A stretch of DNA of 64,000 bases from Nageia nagi (Eukaryota > Pinophyta), in contig JBITNC010000001.1 of the NCBI GenBank assembly GCA_050084985.1, forward strand, positions 197,718,001-197,782,000, in the 5' to 3' direction. Shown piece by piece: positions 11,721 to 24,559 of the stretch. Below the pieces are notes generated by a model. The model was not told the DNA's origin. It searched no databases and saw only the letters and a list, made by a program, of their open reading frames with translations. Made by a program: the position numbers and the translations under genes. How positions within the stretch are numbered: position 1 is the first letter of the stretch; each line of letters opens with the position of its first letter.

Positions 11721-12265
11721 TTGTAACACCCACCAGAAACTATATAGTGTATATAATTTCAAAAAAAGTGTGTTTTTAAGCCTTATACATCTTCTAGACA
11801 TAGCTTCCAAGAAAGTAGGTACTTGTTAATGCTCAACATTGATTTGACCTGATCTAGAGTTAATGTTTGTACATTGGTAAGCTACCAATTGAATAGGGTA
11901 TCATTTAAGGAAACATTTCCTTAAATTTCTCAAATCATCATATGGGTACCCTAATTTAAATTTGACATGCTCCTTGCCTACTCATCCAACTTATGACAGC
12001 CCAATCTATACAATGCATTAATCTTGATACCCTAAATATTAATTACCATTAATAGAATTCCTACAAACCTTGGATGAATAAAACATCCTACATACCATCT
12101 AACTCAACACTTAGCCATTTTTGAGCATACCAATTTCTAGAGTGACCAGAGCTTATAGTTTGTAGAGCTAAGTTGAGAAAGGAGATATAGAATTTTAAGA
12201 ACTTACAAACTATGGATTAAAATTCTCAAATATAAACTAGAGGTTCTAAAAAAAAATTTGATACC
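11721..12265 (+). other. Spacer between integrase and extra ORF of the giant gypsy
   Basis: About 545 bp without coding signal. It is conserved with the minus copy (28034-28566), for example a GTACTTGTTAATG block and a CTAAGTTGAGAAA block before the extra ORF, so it belongs to the element. It may hold the signal for expression of the downstream ORF; I see no clear promoter motif. Confidence 0.5.
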
Positions 12266-15200
12266 ATGGTGACTTCCAAATCATTAGCTTTAGTTGAAAT
12301 AGAGCATGTCGATGCTGATCTGATAGCCATTCAAGAGGAATACCTTGAGAATGCTCCAATGATGAATTGGAATGAGATGGGGATGATAAATCACATTTAT
12401 ACATGGAGGGCCAACTCCAATCACATCCTTCTAAAACATATAAGTCCTAAAGTTGCTAGAAAAGGGAAATAATTAGTGCATTTAATGAGAGATGTCATGA
12501 TCGACCAAGGCCTAGCTTATTATGTGCCCTATGAATCATTCACTTACCCCAAGCTATTATATTCAATGGCATATAGGCATAACCAATAGGGTTACCAGAT
12601 AGGAATGTTCAAGGACCAAGAACAAGGAGAAGAGTTAGAGCCAAACTTTGAAGTAATATTGGACTACTCCCTTGATTTTATTCTTCAAGCATTTGCTATT
12701 CCAATCGATTGGACTTTCCATGTGAAGAAGTAGATTGATTTAAAAATAGATAAGAATGATTTCTAAAGTAATGAAGATGAAATGATAAAGTGGATTCATA
12801 AGATATATTGAGTAAATAAAACCACATAGCTCTGGAAAAGCTATGAGATTACTTTATTTGAAAATAAAAATGATAGAGAGGTGTTACAAACACTAGCGAT
12901 CATCTTGGGCAAGAAAACCTAAATAGAAATAGATGAAGCCATGGTGGATATGGCCTCTAATATCATAGAGGCACATGTTTACTATGACTTTCCAGCTTTC
13001 ATTTCTAATGAGATAAAGAGATGTATTTTCAAAATTAAAAAATCAAATTTTAGACACTCTTCATATCTCTAGCGGCTCTTGGCCCATCAAAATTTGGATA
13101 AATTTATGGAGGAAATGCTAGCAATTGAGCTAATGAATCCAAGTACTGGACCAATACCAATTGATTTAAGGGTTTCAATCCTAAGCAAGTTGCATGGATC
13201 ATATTATGAGTTCATGGAAACATTCTATGCAACAATAGTGCAAATGTTGATAAAAATACTCCCTAATAGACTACGTAAGTGCACTGTGGGAGCTATAAGG
13301 AGGAAAAAAAATTAGTGATTGGTACTTTCTCAAAGATCGCATTATGATTATGAGGTATGGGTATTTTGAAAAACCTTTTTTCTTGCCTAAGTATGTAACC
13401 CTTCAACTATATTCCATAGAGATAGGCAGGAAAATATGTGACATTGAGACCAAGTATGGGTCCATGGGTAGTTTCAAATATATTGTAAATATACCAGCTT
13501 ATACTAAAAATTTCACTCTTTTAGAAGTAGGTTGTAAAGATATTATAGCAAATTTTATTGTACAAAATTTTGAACTAGATATGATAGAAGCCCCATGGAT
13601 GTATGATCCTTCAAGGGAGATGAAAAAAATAATAAAGTCAAGCAAGAAGCTTTCAATATTTTCCCATGAGTATAGACCTCATGTGGAATATTTTGTAAAT
13701 AAAATTAAGCAAGAATTAGTAATGTACCTTGAATGGAAGTTTACACCCCTAAACAAGGCCTGGATGACCCTTGAGGGGATAAAATGAGAGAGTTGAACTA
13801 GTACATGAACAACTCTACACTCCTAAGATCACATGAAAGCTCATACTAATATCAAGATAACTCAAGAAGATAATCTCACAAAGATAACACAAGATGTAAG
13901 TAGTTCCTCCAACTAGGAGTACATCCACTAACTAGATCTCACTTCATTCACAAACATGAATCTCTTAGAATTCTTCTAACTCATCTCTTAAACACTATCC
14001 TATAACATAGCTTTACTCCACAAATTGGTGTATGATACAAAGAGGGAGCCTTCTATTTATAGGCCAAAATCCCTCTTTGGATCACCCTTTTACCCAATGT
14101 ACAAGAGCATGACATGCCCATCCTTTTACCCAAGGGGCATGCTCATGGCATGGAGTGTAAAACAAGTTACATTATCATATTCACTTAAATACTTAAGGTA
14201 TCAAATGATACCCTTAAGTATTAGTGAACTTATATAGAATATTATTACAAAGCCTTTATAATAATTCATTATACATTCCAACATAAAGAAATATAGGAAC
14301 AGAAAAATAAGTAGCAAGATTTTTCCCTCAACCTAGATGTCCTCACCTAGCTAACAGATTTGGATTGGAACCCCAATAAAATTCATTATTTCATAAAATT
14401 TAGATTTGAACATACAACAAAGATTCATCATGTTGAAAATGAATTATTTAAAAAAATTAAATATGATCAATTTTAGGAGGCAAAATATTCTAAAGATCCT
14501 TTGCCATGATTTGGCTAGCCTCTTCCTCCTAAATTTCAAGGGAAATCAGTTATAGGAGTGAAACAAATAGAGGTTGGACAAGCATCCAGCTTGCAAGAGC
14601 CTAAAAAAAAAGGAGAACAAAATCCTTTAGATGTTTTTACTACTTCTTGGGAGTCTTCCCCTAAGAAGAGAAGGAGATTTTAGACTCTAGCTCAAAAATA
14701 ACAAACCCCGAAAAAGGAGAAAAAACCATTAAAGAAACCCTGATCCACATAGCCTAGGTCATAGAGAACTATACCTATGCCTCCCAAAATCATAGAAGAA
14801 ACTTTAGGGGATGTGGTAAAAGAGGAAAAAATATTTCATATAGAAGAACTAAAAGAGCCTCAAATTACAAATATTGGTGCTAAAGAATAACTCCCAAAAA
14901 AAGGAGAAATCCTAGAAAATAAAGAAGCCCTGAAAAAAGAAGAAATCCCAAAAAATAAAGAAGCCCTAAAAAAAGAACACATGCAAATTCAACAAGGCAA
15001 GGGAAATGTACTTGGAGTGGGTGGATCTACAGCTGCTACACCCAAAGGCAGGCCAAGTGATGATGATGGTGATGATGATGATGAACTTGGAAGGAAAATA
15101 GACTTAGACCTAATGGATAAATATGATGATGAAGATAAGGTCATGGAGAAAGCAAAAAAAGAAATAGAAATTTAGCATGCTAAACATCCAAAAGAGTCAA

Positions 15201-16430
15201 GACCCATTTAATAGGTCATATCAATCACTTTAGGTGTAAATACTACTCCCCATTCTTTAATTCTTATAGCCTCCCAAGAGGAGATTAAATTAATTTTTTC
15301 TACACAAATTGTAGAACCCATTGATTGGAAAACTTTTATCAATAAACCTCCTATGCTTCCTGAGCAACAATCAAGAATTTTGAGTAAAGTAATAGAAACA
15401 TGATATATAAGGATAGTACATATGTCTTTCAAAGAAGAATAATTGGATACTACTCACATGGCTATAATTGATGTAAATATGTAGAGTGCTCAGGAAATTG
15501 ACCAATCTAGGTCCATTGTAAATACTTCAATGGTGATCGATAAAAGTATTCAGGAAATGGAGACTAAGATAGATAAATTGAATAAGAAAATTTATCAATA
15601 TAAGAAATATTTCTCCTTAAAAGACAAAATAGTGGTCAGGTTGTAGAACAAAAATAAATACCTGCTTGTAAAGCTTAGTAAGTAAAGGTTAGAGTTTAAT
15701 AAGATCTTGATAGAAATAAAGGCTAGGTTAGACAATGCAAATCAAACTATAAGATATCTTAAATCTCAGGCTATAGTTATAGATGGTTGAAAGGTTAAGC
15801 AAGTTGAGGCTAAGTTGCAAACTATCATAGCAACTAACAAAGTATTATATGATGACAATTCAAAACTATTGCTATTAATAAAAGGCTTTCAAAAATCCTT
15901 GGTGGAGCAAGTCAAAAATAGGATGGTAACCTTATCACATGTACATTTGTTAAAAGGATTGACATTGTAAGCCATAAATTAGTTCAACATACAAACCACT
16001 CTCCATCAGTTGGCTCTAGATATACCAAGATTAGTTATTGAAAAAATGTAGCGTTGGCTAAGAGTCTTGACTAAGAAAGACATAGCTACCATTACTCCCA
16101 AGCCAAGATAATCATATTTGAGGAGGATCTAGGATATAGGTCAACTCCAAGATTTGGTGTTCAATATGTACATTGGTAAACACCAGCTCATAATAGAGCT
16201 GGGATTTATTAAAAAATTCTTTAATTCTTTGGTTGAAATGAAAGATTCCAAATTATAGAAAGAATAGAATGTACAAGGTAGTGCTACCAGTTGGGTAGCT
16301 AATATCATTCAATTTCTTGAGCAGTCTTTTTTTGATAAGCAAATTTCATATTTACAACAAATAAATGACCTTATTCAAGAAGCAATTACAAGGTTCCTAT
16401 ACACTAGGAGGCTAATATTCTGATGGGTTT
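12266..16430 (+). pseudogene. Extra post-integrase ORF of the giant gypsy (interrupted)
   Basis: Unrecognised long reading frame between integrase and 3' LTR, split by a solo LTR (13785-14283) and by stops. It starts at the ATG at 12266; the minus copy has an equivalent ATG at 28033. The N-terminal part is globular (segments 12266-12472, 13079-13315, 13344-13784) with blocks such as FTYPKLLYS, DYSLDFI.QAFAI, DWTFHVKK, RYGYFEKPF.LPKYVT and PWMYDPSREM, all conserved in the minus copy. The middle part (14480-15180) is rich in Lys, Glu and Pro with an acidic DDDGDDDDE run. The C-terminal part (15500-16260) is heptad-rich and probably coiled coil. I see no signal peptide or membrane segment, so it is not an obvious env gene. 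Function unknown. Confidence 0.6.
13785..14283 (-). repeat. Solo LTR, copia-like, inside the extra ORF
   Basis: 499 bp. On the minus strand it runs TGTTGGAATG to CTCTCA. The flanks are TAAAA (13780-13784) and TAAAG (14284-14288), a 4-of-5 target duplication. A TATAAATAG-like box lies at about 14050-14065. The AACACAAGATGTAAGTAGTTCC and GGAGTACATCCAC layout parallels the LTRs at 28567 and 36604. Deleting it rejoins the extra ORF exactly where the minus copy is continuous. Confidence 0.75.
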
Positions 16431-16650
16431 TAGAACAGATACTGTAAAGATTCAAGCATCCCCTATTCTATCACAAGTTAACTATCAGGACCTTAAATCT
16501 TTGAATAAAAAGATGCACTGCTTCCTCCTAGTAGAGATGATTCTAGCATCTAATACCCTTAACAAATCTACATCTAAATAAGCTATTGGAAGCAATAAGT
16601 AGTGGGTCCTATTCTCTAGCAGGTGGAGACCCTGAGAGCTACCAAAAGAT

Positions 16651-18669
16651 TGTATTCTTTTAGAATTGCACTATATGTTGGGGTAACATACTATCATTAT
16701 TTTCAAAATTTCTTTCTATTCCAACTCTCTTCCTTTTAAAATTAAATTTGAGTCTTGTATTAGCCCTAAGACTGAAGAATTTAGGGTGTTGTTGAGATTT
16801 AGATATTGTATGTATAATCCAACTATTATATATATGGGTCCTTATCTTTGATATTTTTACCTTGTAAATTTCTATTCAAAGATAATCGAGTGTTATAATA
16901 ATTCCTAGGGATTTACCTTAAATCATATTAATAGTCAAATGGGGTGGGAATTGTACCTATAAAAGAATTATGTATTGGAAGAGAAAAGTCTAAGGAAATG
17001 TTTAGGAGTGTAGATATAGTATCTAGGAGTTGTAAATATAGTTTTTAATATTTTTTGTAAATATAAGTCCAAGTTCTATCCAAGTGATGGCGAGTGATGA
17101 TTCAACAAGATCCTAGATAGAGCCCACAAATTTTGAATAATGATATCAAAACTTTTGGCTAAAATTAGTGGGTCCTAGAACAATTGATGGTAGGTGATGA
17201 TTCAACAAGATACCACATAGAACCTACCAATTTTGAATGATGATGTTAGAACTTTTGGCTAAAATCAATGAGTCCCAAAATAAGTGATGGTAGGTGATGA
17301 TTCAACAAGAACCTAGATAAAGCCTACCAATTTTGAATGATAATGTTAGAACTTTTGGCTAAAATCAACAGGTCTCAAAATAAGTGATGGCAAGTGATGA
17401 TTCAATAAGATCCCATATAGAGCCCATCAATTTTGAGTGATGATGTCAAAAATTTTGGCTCAAATTGGTGGATCCCAAAATGAGTAATGGCAGGTGATGA
17501 TTAAAGAAGATCCTAGATAGAGCTCATCGATTTTGAGTGATGATGTCAAAACTTTTGTGTAAAATTAATGAGTACTAAGAAGAGCTAGTTTCTTAATAGA
17601 ACCTAGAGAAAAGAACTAATACCCACTAAACTAAGGTAAAAGTAATGGATAATAAGTAACACCCGAGTCCACTTGATCTTAAGTGTTTGACCCCTAAAGC
17701 CCTCTTAATGTGTCAAATTTGACTCAATTCCACATAACAATAGTAGTTTCTTCTCAAACTAGTTTAATATACTATTCACAACCCTCCATTACTCTATTCA
17801 TTTAGAACTACAGTGTGGATCATCAATGGTTACAAAGAATTAGATAGCTACCAATAGAACATAGTGCTAGATCATATCTATCAGACTGTAGATAAGTACT
17901 TCTTCAATCAACTATGGTACCATTTTCAGTCAACTACAAGCATGAAGAAGGAGTAGTAAATGACATGTTAAGAGGATTGCAAATCAATAAATATGATTGT
18001 TCAAAAAATTCAAATTCTTAGATAGTCATACTATTGGTACTTATTCACTATGTAATCTAACACAATTGTAAAATTTATTATAAATAGTTTCAATCAAGAT
18101 GAATGATTATGTATATTAATGATAGACAACAGCCCACTAGGGCATGTAAATGTATAAATGGCAAACTATTAGAAATCAAATAGGTCAAACATTCTAGCTA
18201 ATTTTCCTAGGGTTGTAAGATACTTTCATATATGATAATGCAAATAGATAATGCTTTACCCTTCTACAATAAGTGGTTGTTTATTACTTTTATAAATGTT
18301 TTGTATGAGATGATGTCTTAAGTTGTGGTTGTGTATTATGATTACGAGACCCCAAGGGTGAGATAGCTCACTATTCTTAATCTTAGTTATGGATTGCTTC
18401 TTGTGTTGCAATGCTTGAGCCATGAAGTTCTTGCTTTAGTTTTAGTTTGATTTGTTAATCTCCTTCCTATAACTATATACCTTTTATCTCTTTCTTGTTA
18501 CTTTTAACCTTCATAATAAATAGGAACCAACCTATAACCTAAAGATTGAGAAAAAAACCAATATGAGCACATTCCCACCATCTTTTGCTCTTTCAAGGAA
18601 CCTACTATTGTAAGAAATGGAGAAATCAACCATACCAAACCCTTTGAGATTACATTATACTGATCAACA
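16651..18669 (+). repeat. 3' LTR of the plus giant gypsy
   Basis: 2019 bp from TGTATTCTTTTAG to ATCAACA. Five subrepeats of 100 bp begin near 17080, 17180, 17280, 17380 and 17480. It is preceded by a short purine-rich stretch (ACCAAAAGAT). Homologous to 1731-4227 and, inverted, to 22404-24236 and 43210-45099. Confidence 0.8.
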
Positions 18670-20930
18670 ATGGTGCCATATCAAATTTTGGAGATAGAAG
18701 ATGTGTTTTTGACCCTTGTACTACTTCAACCATGAATTTGGTCATTCCATCATTTTTGATACTCAAGAACCATTCACACTTACATCCATACTCTAAAATA
18801 GAGAGGATCTACTTTGAATGGGATGGAATGATGATGAAATGGATACCACTAATGGTGTAGTATGCACATCACTGGCGGTATGGAAATCAATGTATTTTCT
18901 TTTATTCTTTGAGGTGTAGAAACCTACAATGAAATGTTAATCACAAAATATGGTGTATGCATAGTGAATTATGTCATTCATTGATAATAAATCAATGTTA
19001 GCAATTTACTTATGATTACATCATCAGTTTATCTTTTAAATTAGTGAACTCTCACTAGCCATGTCATTAGCCATCGATGATCATACATTTTTATGTCTAT
19101 GATCCAAAGATAGTATGCTTTGGATTAGTTTAAAGAAAAAACCATATGGATACATAGTAAGTTGTATCATCCATTGATGATGAATCAATGTCAATAACTT
19201 GCTCATGGTTGTATAGCCAATTTTCTTTTTAAGTGATGAACTCTCACTAGCTGTGTCGTTGGTCATCGATAATCATACATTTTTATGTCTATGATATGAA
19301 GATAGTATGATTTGGATTATTTCAAAGCAAAAACCATATGGATACACAATAATTTACATCATTCATTAATTATGAATCAATGTCAACAACTTACTCACAG
19401 TTGTATCATCAATTTTCTTTTGAGTGAACTTTGACTAGCTATGTCATTGGCCATCGATGATCATACATTTTTATATCTATAATATGAATTTATTATGCTT
19501 TGAATTGGTTCAAATAAAAAACCATATGGATAAAAAGTAAGTTAAATCATACATTGATAATGAATCAATATCAACAACTTGCTCATAATTGTATCATCGA
19601 TTTTCTTTTAAGTGAGTGAACTTTCACTAGCCGTGTCATTGGCCATCGGTGATCATACATTTTTATATCTATGATTTAAATGCATTATGTGTTGGAGAAA
19701 TAATGAAATAAATACAAGATTAATATGAATTTTAAGTGACCCTTACTAGGGGTATCCTTAGTTTCATCCTATAAGTGGGCATGGAATATAACTTGCATCA
19801 TTTTCAAAGAAGACTCACACCACTAACAACATGAAGTATACCAAATTTGTTAATCCTTCCTTAAAAAAAATGCTCATTTTCCTAAAAATATGTCATTTAC
19901 ACAAAAAAGTTAGATAATAACATCAAAATACATTGAAATATTAAAATGCCCCAATTTTAAAGATTTATAGCAATTTTAAGCTGTTGGTGGTGTAGAATAG
20001 GCCATTCTGTGTGGAGAATTTTTTGATATCCTATATTACTCCTATTTTTGTATCATATCACTATTTTGCAATGATGTGTTGATAATAATAACTTGCTAAA
20101 ATGAATTTTGGAATATACTCATAGCAATAACATTTATGATTATCTAGAATCCATCATTCCAATCAACATGATATTCCTATGACATCTTCATAGAACTGTT
20201 AGATATACATAATGTAATCATTTATTCAAACATTTTCATGATTTTACTTTTTTTCATTCCAATTACATAATGCAAAACAAGTAAACAACAATGGGATTTA
20301 ATAGCACCTTCCCTTCAAGTTTAAATATGAATTTTAACGATACTAGCACTCATTAATGAGCCATAATATGAAAGGTAAAAATTTAACTTACCATAGCGAG
20401 AAGGCCACATAATTACCTATCATAGAAATATATTCAAGTGTCATTTACTATTCCAAAAATTTTCATATAAGTGGTATTAAAGGAATGCCTTTCAAACTTT
20501 CCATATTTTGTGCACTTTCATGTCGTTAGCATCTTATAAGTAATACAAACAAATTTAAAAAAATGCAAATGCTACATTTTCAACCTAAGATGAGTAGTAA
20601 GCATTTGAATAAATTTTACTCTTTATTTAGAGAGATTTTACTTTTTTTGCATGTATATCATAAAAATGGATGTTTTTGGCATCATGAAAATCATTATTTT
20701 ACGCGTCCAAAAAGAGATGTTAGGTTCTTAAAATAATTTCAAGAATTTTGGGCATACAAAATAATGATTGCACATTCTTTTAGATAAAAAGGAACAATGT
20801 CCTAGTTTTTAGGTCAAAACTTAACCTATATAAGCACTTTTTAGAAATAAAATGTCATTTTAACATTTTGTTTTTCTATACCAGTGCTCTAGTCCTCTAG
20901 CCTCCCTTGTGTGATGAAGTGCTGCCAAAT
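18670..20930. other. Non-coding interval with a tandem array, interior of the gag/PMD element
   Basis: No gene seen. It holds the 190-bp tandem array (18960-19690), then about 1.2 kb of AT-rich sequence without recognisable coding or repeat structure, then the start of the PMD gene. By position it lies between the 3' LTR (1206-1730) and the PMD gene of the presumed gag/PMD element. Confidence 0.4.
18960..19690 (+). repeat. Tandem repeat, about 190 bp x 3.9
   Basis: Units carry TCATACATTTTTAT at 19081, 19273, 19461 and 19653 (spacing 192, 188, 192), each with a GTGTCATTGGCCATCGATGA-like block before it and an AACCATATGGATA block after it. Units are perhaps 80-90% alike. Neighbouring short reading frames are not conserved between units, so it looks non-coding. 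Confidence 0.8.
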
Positions 20931-20939
20931 TATCATTTT

Positions 20940-22403
20940 TGTCCCTAATTCTAGCTAGGATTGGAGTGCTAGGTATTTGTTGGACCTTTGGAGCCTAATT
21001 TTTGGTAGTTTGATTCATTCTACCTATGCCAAATGGTGATTAGAGAGTAATTCATTATCTTATTACTGGCAAGTGTAGTCATATTACAGAGCTACTATGG
21101 TCTCTTCTCTATGACCACATGGTAAGCTATTTTTTATTATGTTATTTTTTTAACACACTTTTTTCTTTGCAAAAGTGTAAGGTTCTTATTAGAGGGATCC
21201 CTATGGCTATTGTTGTGCTATATAAGGCATGGACATGGTTGTAGACACCTCATATAGATGAGATCTTAGATCAATGTGGGCTAGTGGATTTGGCTATTAC
21301 CTAATATATCCAGTAGGATTTACCTCTTTTGATGGTGTTAGTAGAATGTTGGGATTCTGATTGCAGCACATTTCACCTGCCCCCAAGTGAAATATCAATT
21401 TCATTACTTAACATATATCATATTTGGGGTATCCCCATTAAGGGGAGTTTTGTTCATCAATGAGAGCTTGCAGATAATAACATCCATGAGCAAGAGGCCT
21501 TATGGATTATAGGTGAGGTAGATCATGATTGGGAGGATAGGGCTTCCTATCTAGTTGAGGTTTTTTATATTGTGCCAACAAGGCATCATCTTTGGTTGTA
21601 TATTATGGCTATCATAACAACCTATTTATGCTCAAATAAGAGTAGTTAAACTTTTTTGCTTAGCCTAGTATGGGTTGTTAAGAAGATATATGAGCATGGG
21701 ACTCAATTTGCTTGGGGTCCCCTAGTTTTAGCCCAATTGCATAGACATTTGTAACACTTTATGAAAGTTGATAAGATAAACATCACTATTGCACATGCAA
21801 GTCTATTGTAGGTTTGGGCATATGAGCACATTGTTGTTGTGTGGCTTGTAGGTCTAGAGAGGGCTCGAGAGGATCCAAGCAATATTGCATTTATATGTTG
21901 GACCTTACAGAGTGGTGGATATTGGTATCCATATTCATTAGAGGCATGGAGGAGGAAGTTGGATAGTCTGTAGCCAAGGGATCTTATCTGGGTGTGTTTG
22001 TAGGATTTTGCATGGCACTTAAATGTGCATCAGGTTGCATGGGTTTGATAGGATTACTTTCTCTAGACATAGAGAAAGATTATGGAGCCTTATCACCCTG
22101 GTCACATTTTTTAATAGTTTGGCCTTTTAACAAGATATCCCACCCATGCCAATAGTATATAAGCAGTACCTAGTATAGAGGGATTTCCCACAGGAGTGGA
22201 TATGATGCTTATGTAAAGAGATTCTTGGGAGGAGACTTTAGTTATGGATGCAGCTGCACATGTGTCTATGAATCCTAGGGTTACCCTCGATTATGTTGCA
22301 TGGTGGGTAGATGTAGGCTTAGGCAATATTGGCATGGATGAGGATGATAGCAGTGATGAGGCAATTGCTAGTGAGGGATCAAAGGAAGATGACACATATA
22401 ATG
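20940..22403 (+). pseudogene. Plant mobile domain (PMD) gene, N-terminal part, decayed
   Basis: Reading the plus strand through several stops gives the hallmark of the PMD family (PF10536, aminotransferase-like): LLMVLVECWD, then TFHLPPSEISISL and GIPIKGS at 21330-21440, which parallels the usual W-D-x-x-T-H-T-F-H-L-P-x-G-E-M-T-x-T-L and G-L-P-I-x-G pattern. An AWWVDVG-type segment and an acidic tail (DEDDSSDE, 22335-22360) follow. PMD proteins occur as host nuclear proteins (the MAIN/MAIL group) and inside Mutator-like and gypsy transposons. The gene is cut at 22403 by the minus giant gypsy and probably resumes at 45100. It lies antisense to the gag at 46000-48900. Confidence 0.65.
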
Positions 22404-24236
22404 TGTTGATCGGTATAGCATAACCTCAAAGGGTTTGATCTAATTGTATTCTCCACTGCCTATAATGGTAGGTTCCTTGAAAGAGCAAAAGGTGGTGGGG
22501 ATGCGCTCATGTTGGTTTTCTACTCAATCTTCAATTTATAGGTCATTTCTTATCTATATTTAAGGTCAAAAGTAATACAAAATAAATTAAAGGATAAAGA
22601 GTTAAAGGAAATAGACAAGTAAATAAAAGAGAGCTAAAATAAGAAATTTACAACCTGAGCATTATAGCATAGGCAGCAATCCATAGCCAAGATTTAGAAT
22701 AGCAAACTATCTCACACCTGGAGTCTTGCAATCACAATACATAGCCATAATTTGAAGAAAACATTTCACACAACATCCATAAAAGTAATAAATAGCCACT
22801 TTGTTGCAAGAGGGAAAAGCGTTATCTATTTGTATTATCATATGTGAATAAATCTTACAAATTTGGGCAAATTTGCTAAAATGTTTGACCTTTTTTTATC
22901 TACATATACATAATTGCTAGCATTGAATGAAATAACTAAAATAATGCTATTTACGTAAATACTACAACTGTGTTAGATTACATAGTGAATAGGTAACAAT
23001 AACTTGACTATCTAGAAATTTGCAATTTCTAAATAGCCATATCCATAGAGCCATAATCCTTTTGACATGTCATTGATTGCTCCTTCTTCAACTCTATAAT
23101 TGATTAAAGATAGCATTATAGCTATTTGAGTAATTATTTGATTGCAAATTGTTGGGTATGATTTGGTACTATGCTCTATCAGCTGCTAACTGCTTCTCTA
23201 AAATCTTTATGATCTCTACTATAGATGTCAGTAATCAAAGTAAGGGTAGTTGATAGACATTATGTTAACTTAGTTCAAGAAGAAACTACCATTGTTATGT
23301 GGAAATGAGTTGGTATTGACACATTAATAGACCTCGGGGGTCAAACATTTAAGATAAAATGGACTTGGGTGTTCTTTCTTACGCATTACTCTTACCTTTG
23401 CTTAGCAGGTTCTATGTTATTCATTTAAGCTTTATTGATGATATAGCTCTTTCAAGACCTACTGATTTTAGTCAAAAATCATGATGTCATCTCTTAGAAT
23501 CGATGAGCTCTATTAATAATCTAGCTCTTCTAGGACTTGTTGATTTCAATCAAAATTTATGATGTCATCACTCAAAATCAATGGGCTCTATTTGGTGTCT
23601 TCATAAATCTTCACCCACCATTGCTTATTTTAGGACTCATTGATTTCAATCAAAAACTATGATGTCATTACTTAGAATCGATGGGCTCTCTTTGATTTCT
23701 TCATAAATCTTCACCCACCATTGCTTATTTCATGACCTGCTAATTTTAATCAAAAACTATGATATCATCACTCAGCCTCGATGAGCTCTATTTGATGTCT
23801 TCGATCTGAATTTATACAACTCCTAGACACTTGTGTCAATAATTTCTAGATATTCTTATTTGCATAACTCTCAATTACTCTAAGAAAATAGCATAACTCC
23901 CAAGTATTCTTATTTACATAACTCTCAAGTATTCTTATTTACAATTCCTAACACTCTAAGAGAAAGAAATGAGAAGAGGAGGAATTGATAAGAATAAAAG
24001 AATTTACAACTCATAGAGACTCTAAGAAAATAACATCACTCCCAAGCATTCTTATTTACATAACTCTTAGGCACTCTTATAGATAGAAAATAACTCCTAG
24101 ATACTCTTACTTATAAAACTCCTATGCACAAAAGAATAAAGAATAGTTTTGAATTACCCCAATTCAGAGTGTAATTTTAAGAATAAGGAATAGTTTTGAA
24201 TTACCCCAATTCAGAGTGCAATTTTGAAATAATACA
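22404..24236 (-). repeat. 3' LTR of the minus giant gypsy
   Basis: 1833 bp. On minus it runs TGTATTATTTC to ATCAACA. Contains about four subrepeats of 90-100 bp (23450-23810). Homologous to 43210-45099; it lacks a segment of about 50 bp present near 43700-43760 in the other LTR. Confidence 0.8.
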
Positions 24237-24559
24237 ATCTTCTAGCGGTTCTTTAGGATCTCTACTTGCTAGAGAATGGAACCCTCTACTTGTTGCTTCC
24301 AAAAGTTTGTTCAAAGGTGAACTTGGTAGAGGTATTAGCTATTAGAATTAGCTCTACTAGGAGGAATGGGTGCATCCTTTTATTAGATCACTAAGATCTT
24401 TATAGTTAATTTATGATAAGATAGGAAATGTCTTAATCTTCACTCTATCTACTCTAAACCTTGCCAGAATATTATCTAGCCTTCCAGCATGCAAAAATCT
24501 TATAATTGCTTCCTAATCTAACTCATTTATTTACTGCAAGTCTAAGATTTTCTTCTTAG

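Larger units (their letters stand above)
1731..18669 (+). mobile_element. Giant Ty3/gypsy element, Tat-like, plus copy (about 17 kb)
   Basis: Full-length but decayed LTR retrotransposon. Order: 5' LTR (1731-4227), gag (about 4600-5450), protease and plant-type RNase H (tandemly duplicated, 5968-9099), RT and gypsy RNase H (about 9150-10420), integrase (about 10600-11720), a long extra ORF region (12266-16430) and 3' LTR (16651-18669). The same order without the duplication recurs on the minus strand at 22404-45099, which defines the family. The 3' LTR ends cleanly at ATCAACA, but the 5' LTR lacks its first about 5 bases and joins the LTR at 1206-1730 through a shared TCTTT. Assignment to the Tat group rests on the second RNase H, the size and the extra ORF; it is an inference. 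Confidence 0.8.

Noticed and set aside
15208-15432. Minus-strand open frame inside the plus giant gypsy
   Set aside because: Antisense to the extra ORF; the same sequence is open on plus in the inverted copy (25431-25670), as expected of a shadow.
12266-16430. Extra ORF as an env-like gene
   Set aside because: No signal peptide, no hydrophobic membrane segment and a charged coiled-coil C-terminus in both copies.
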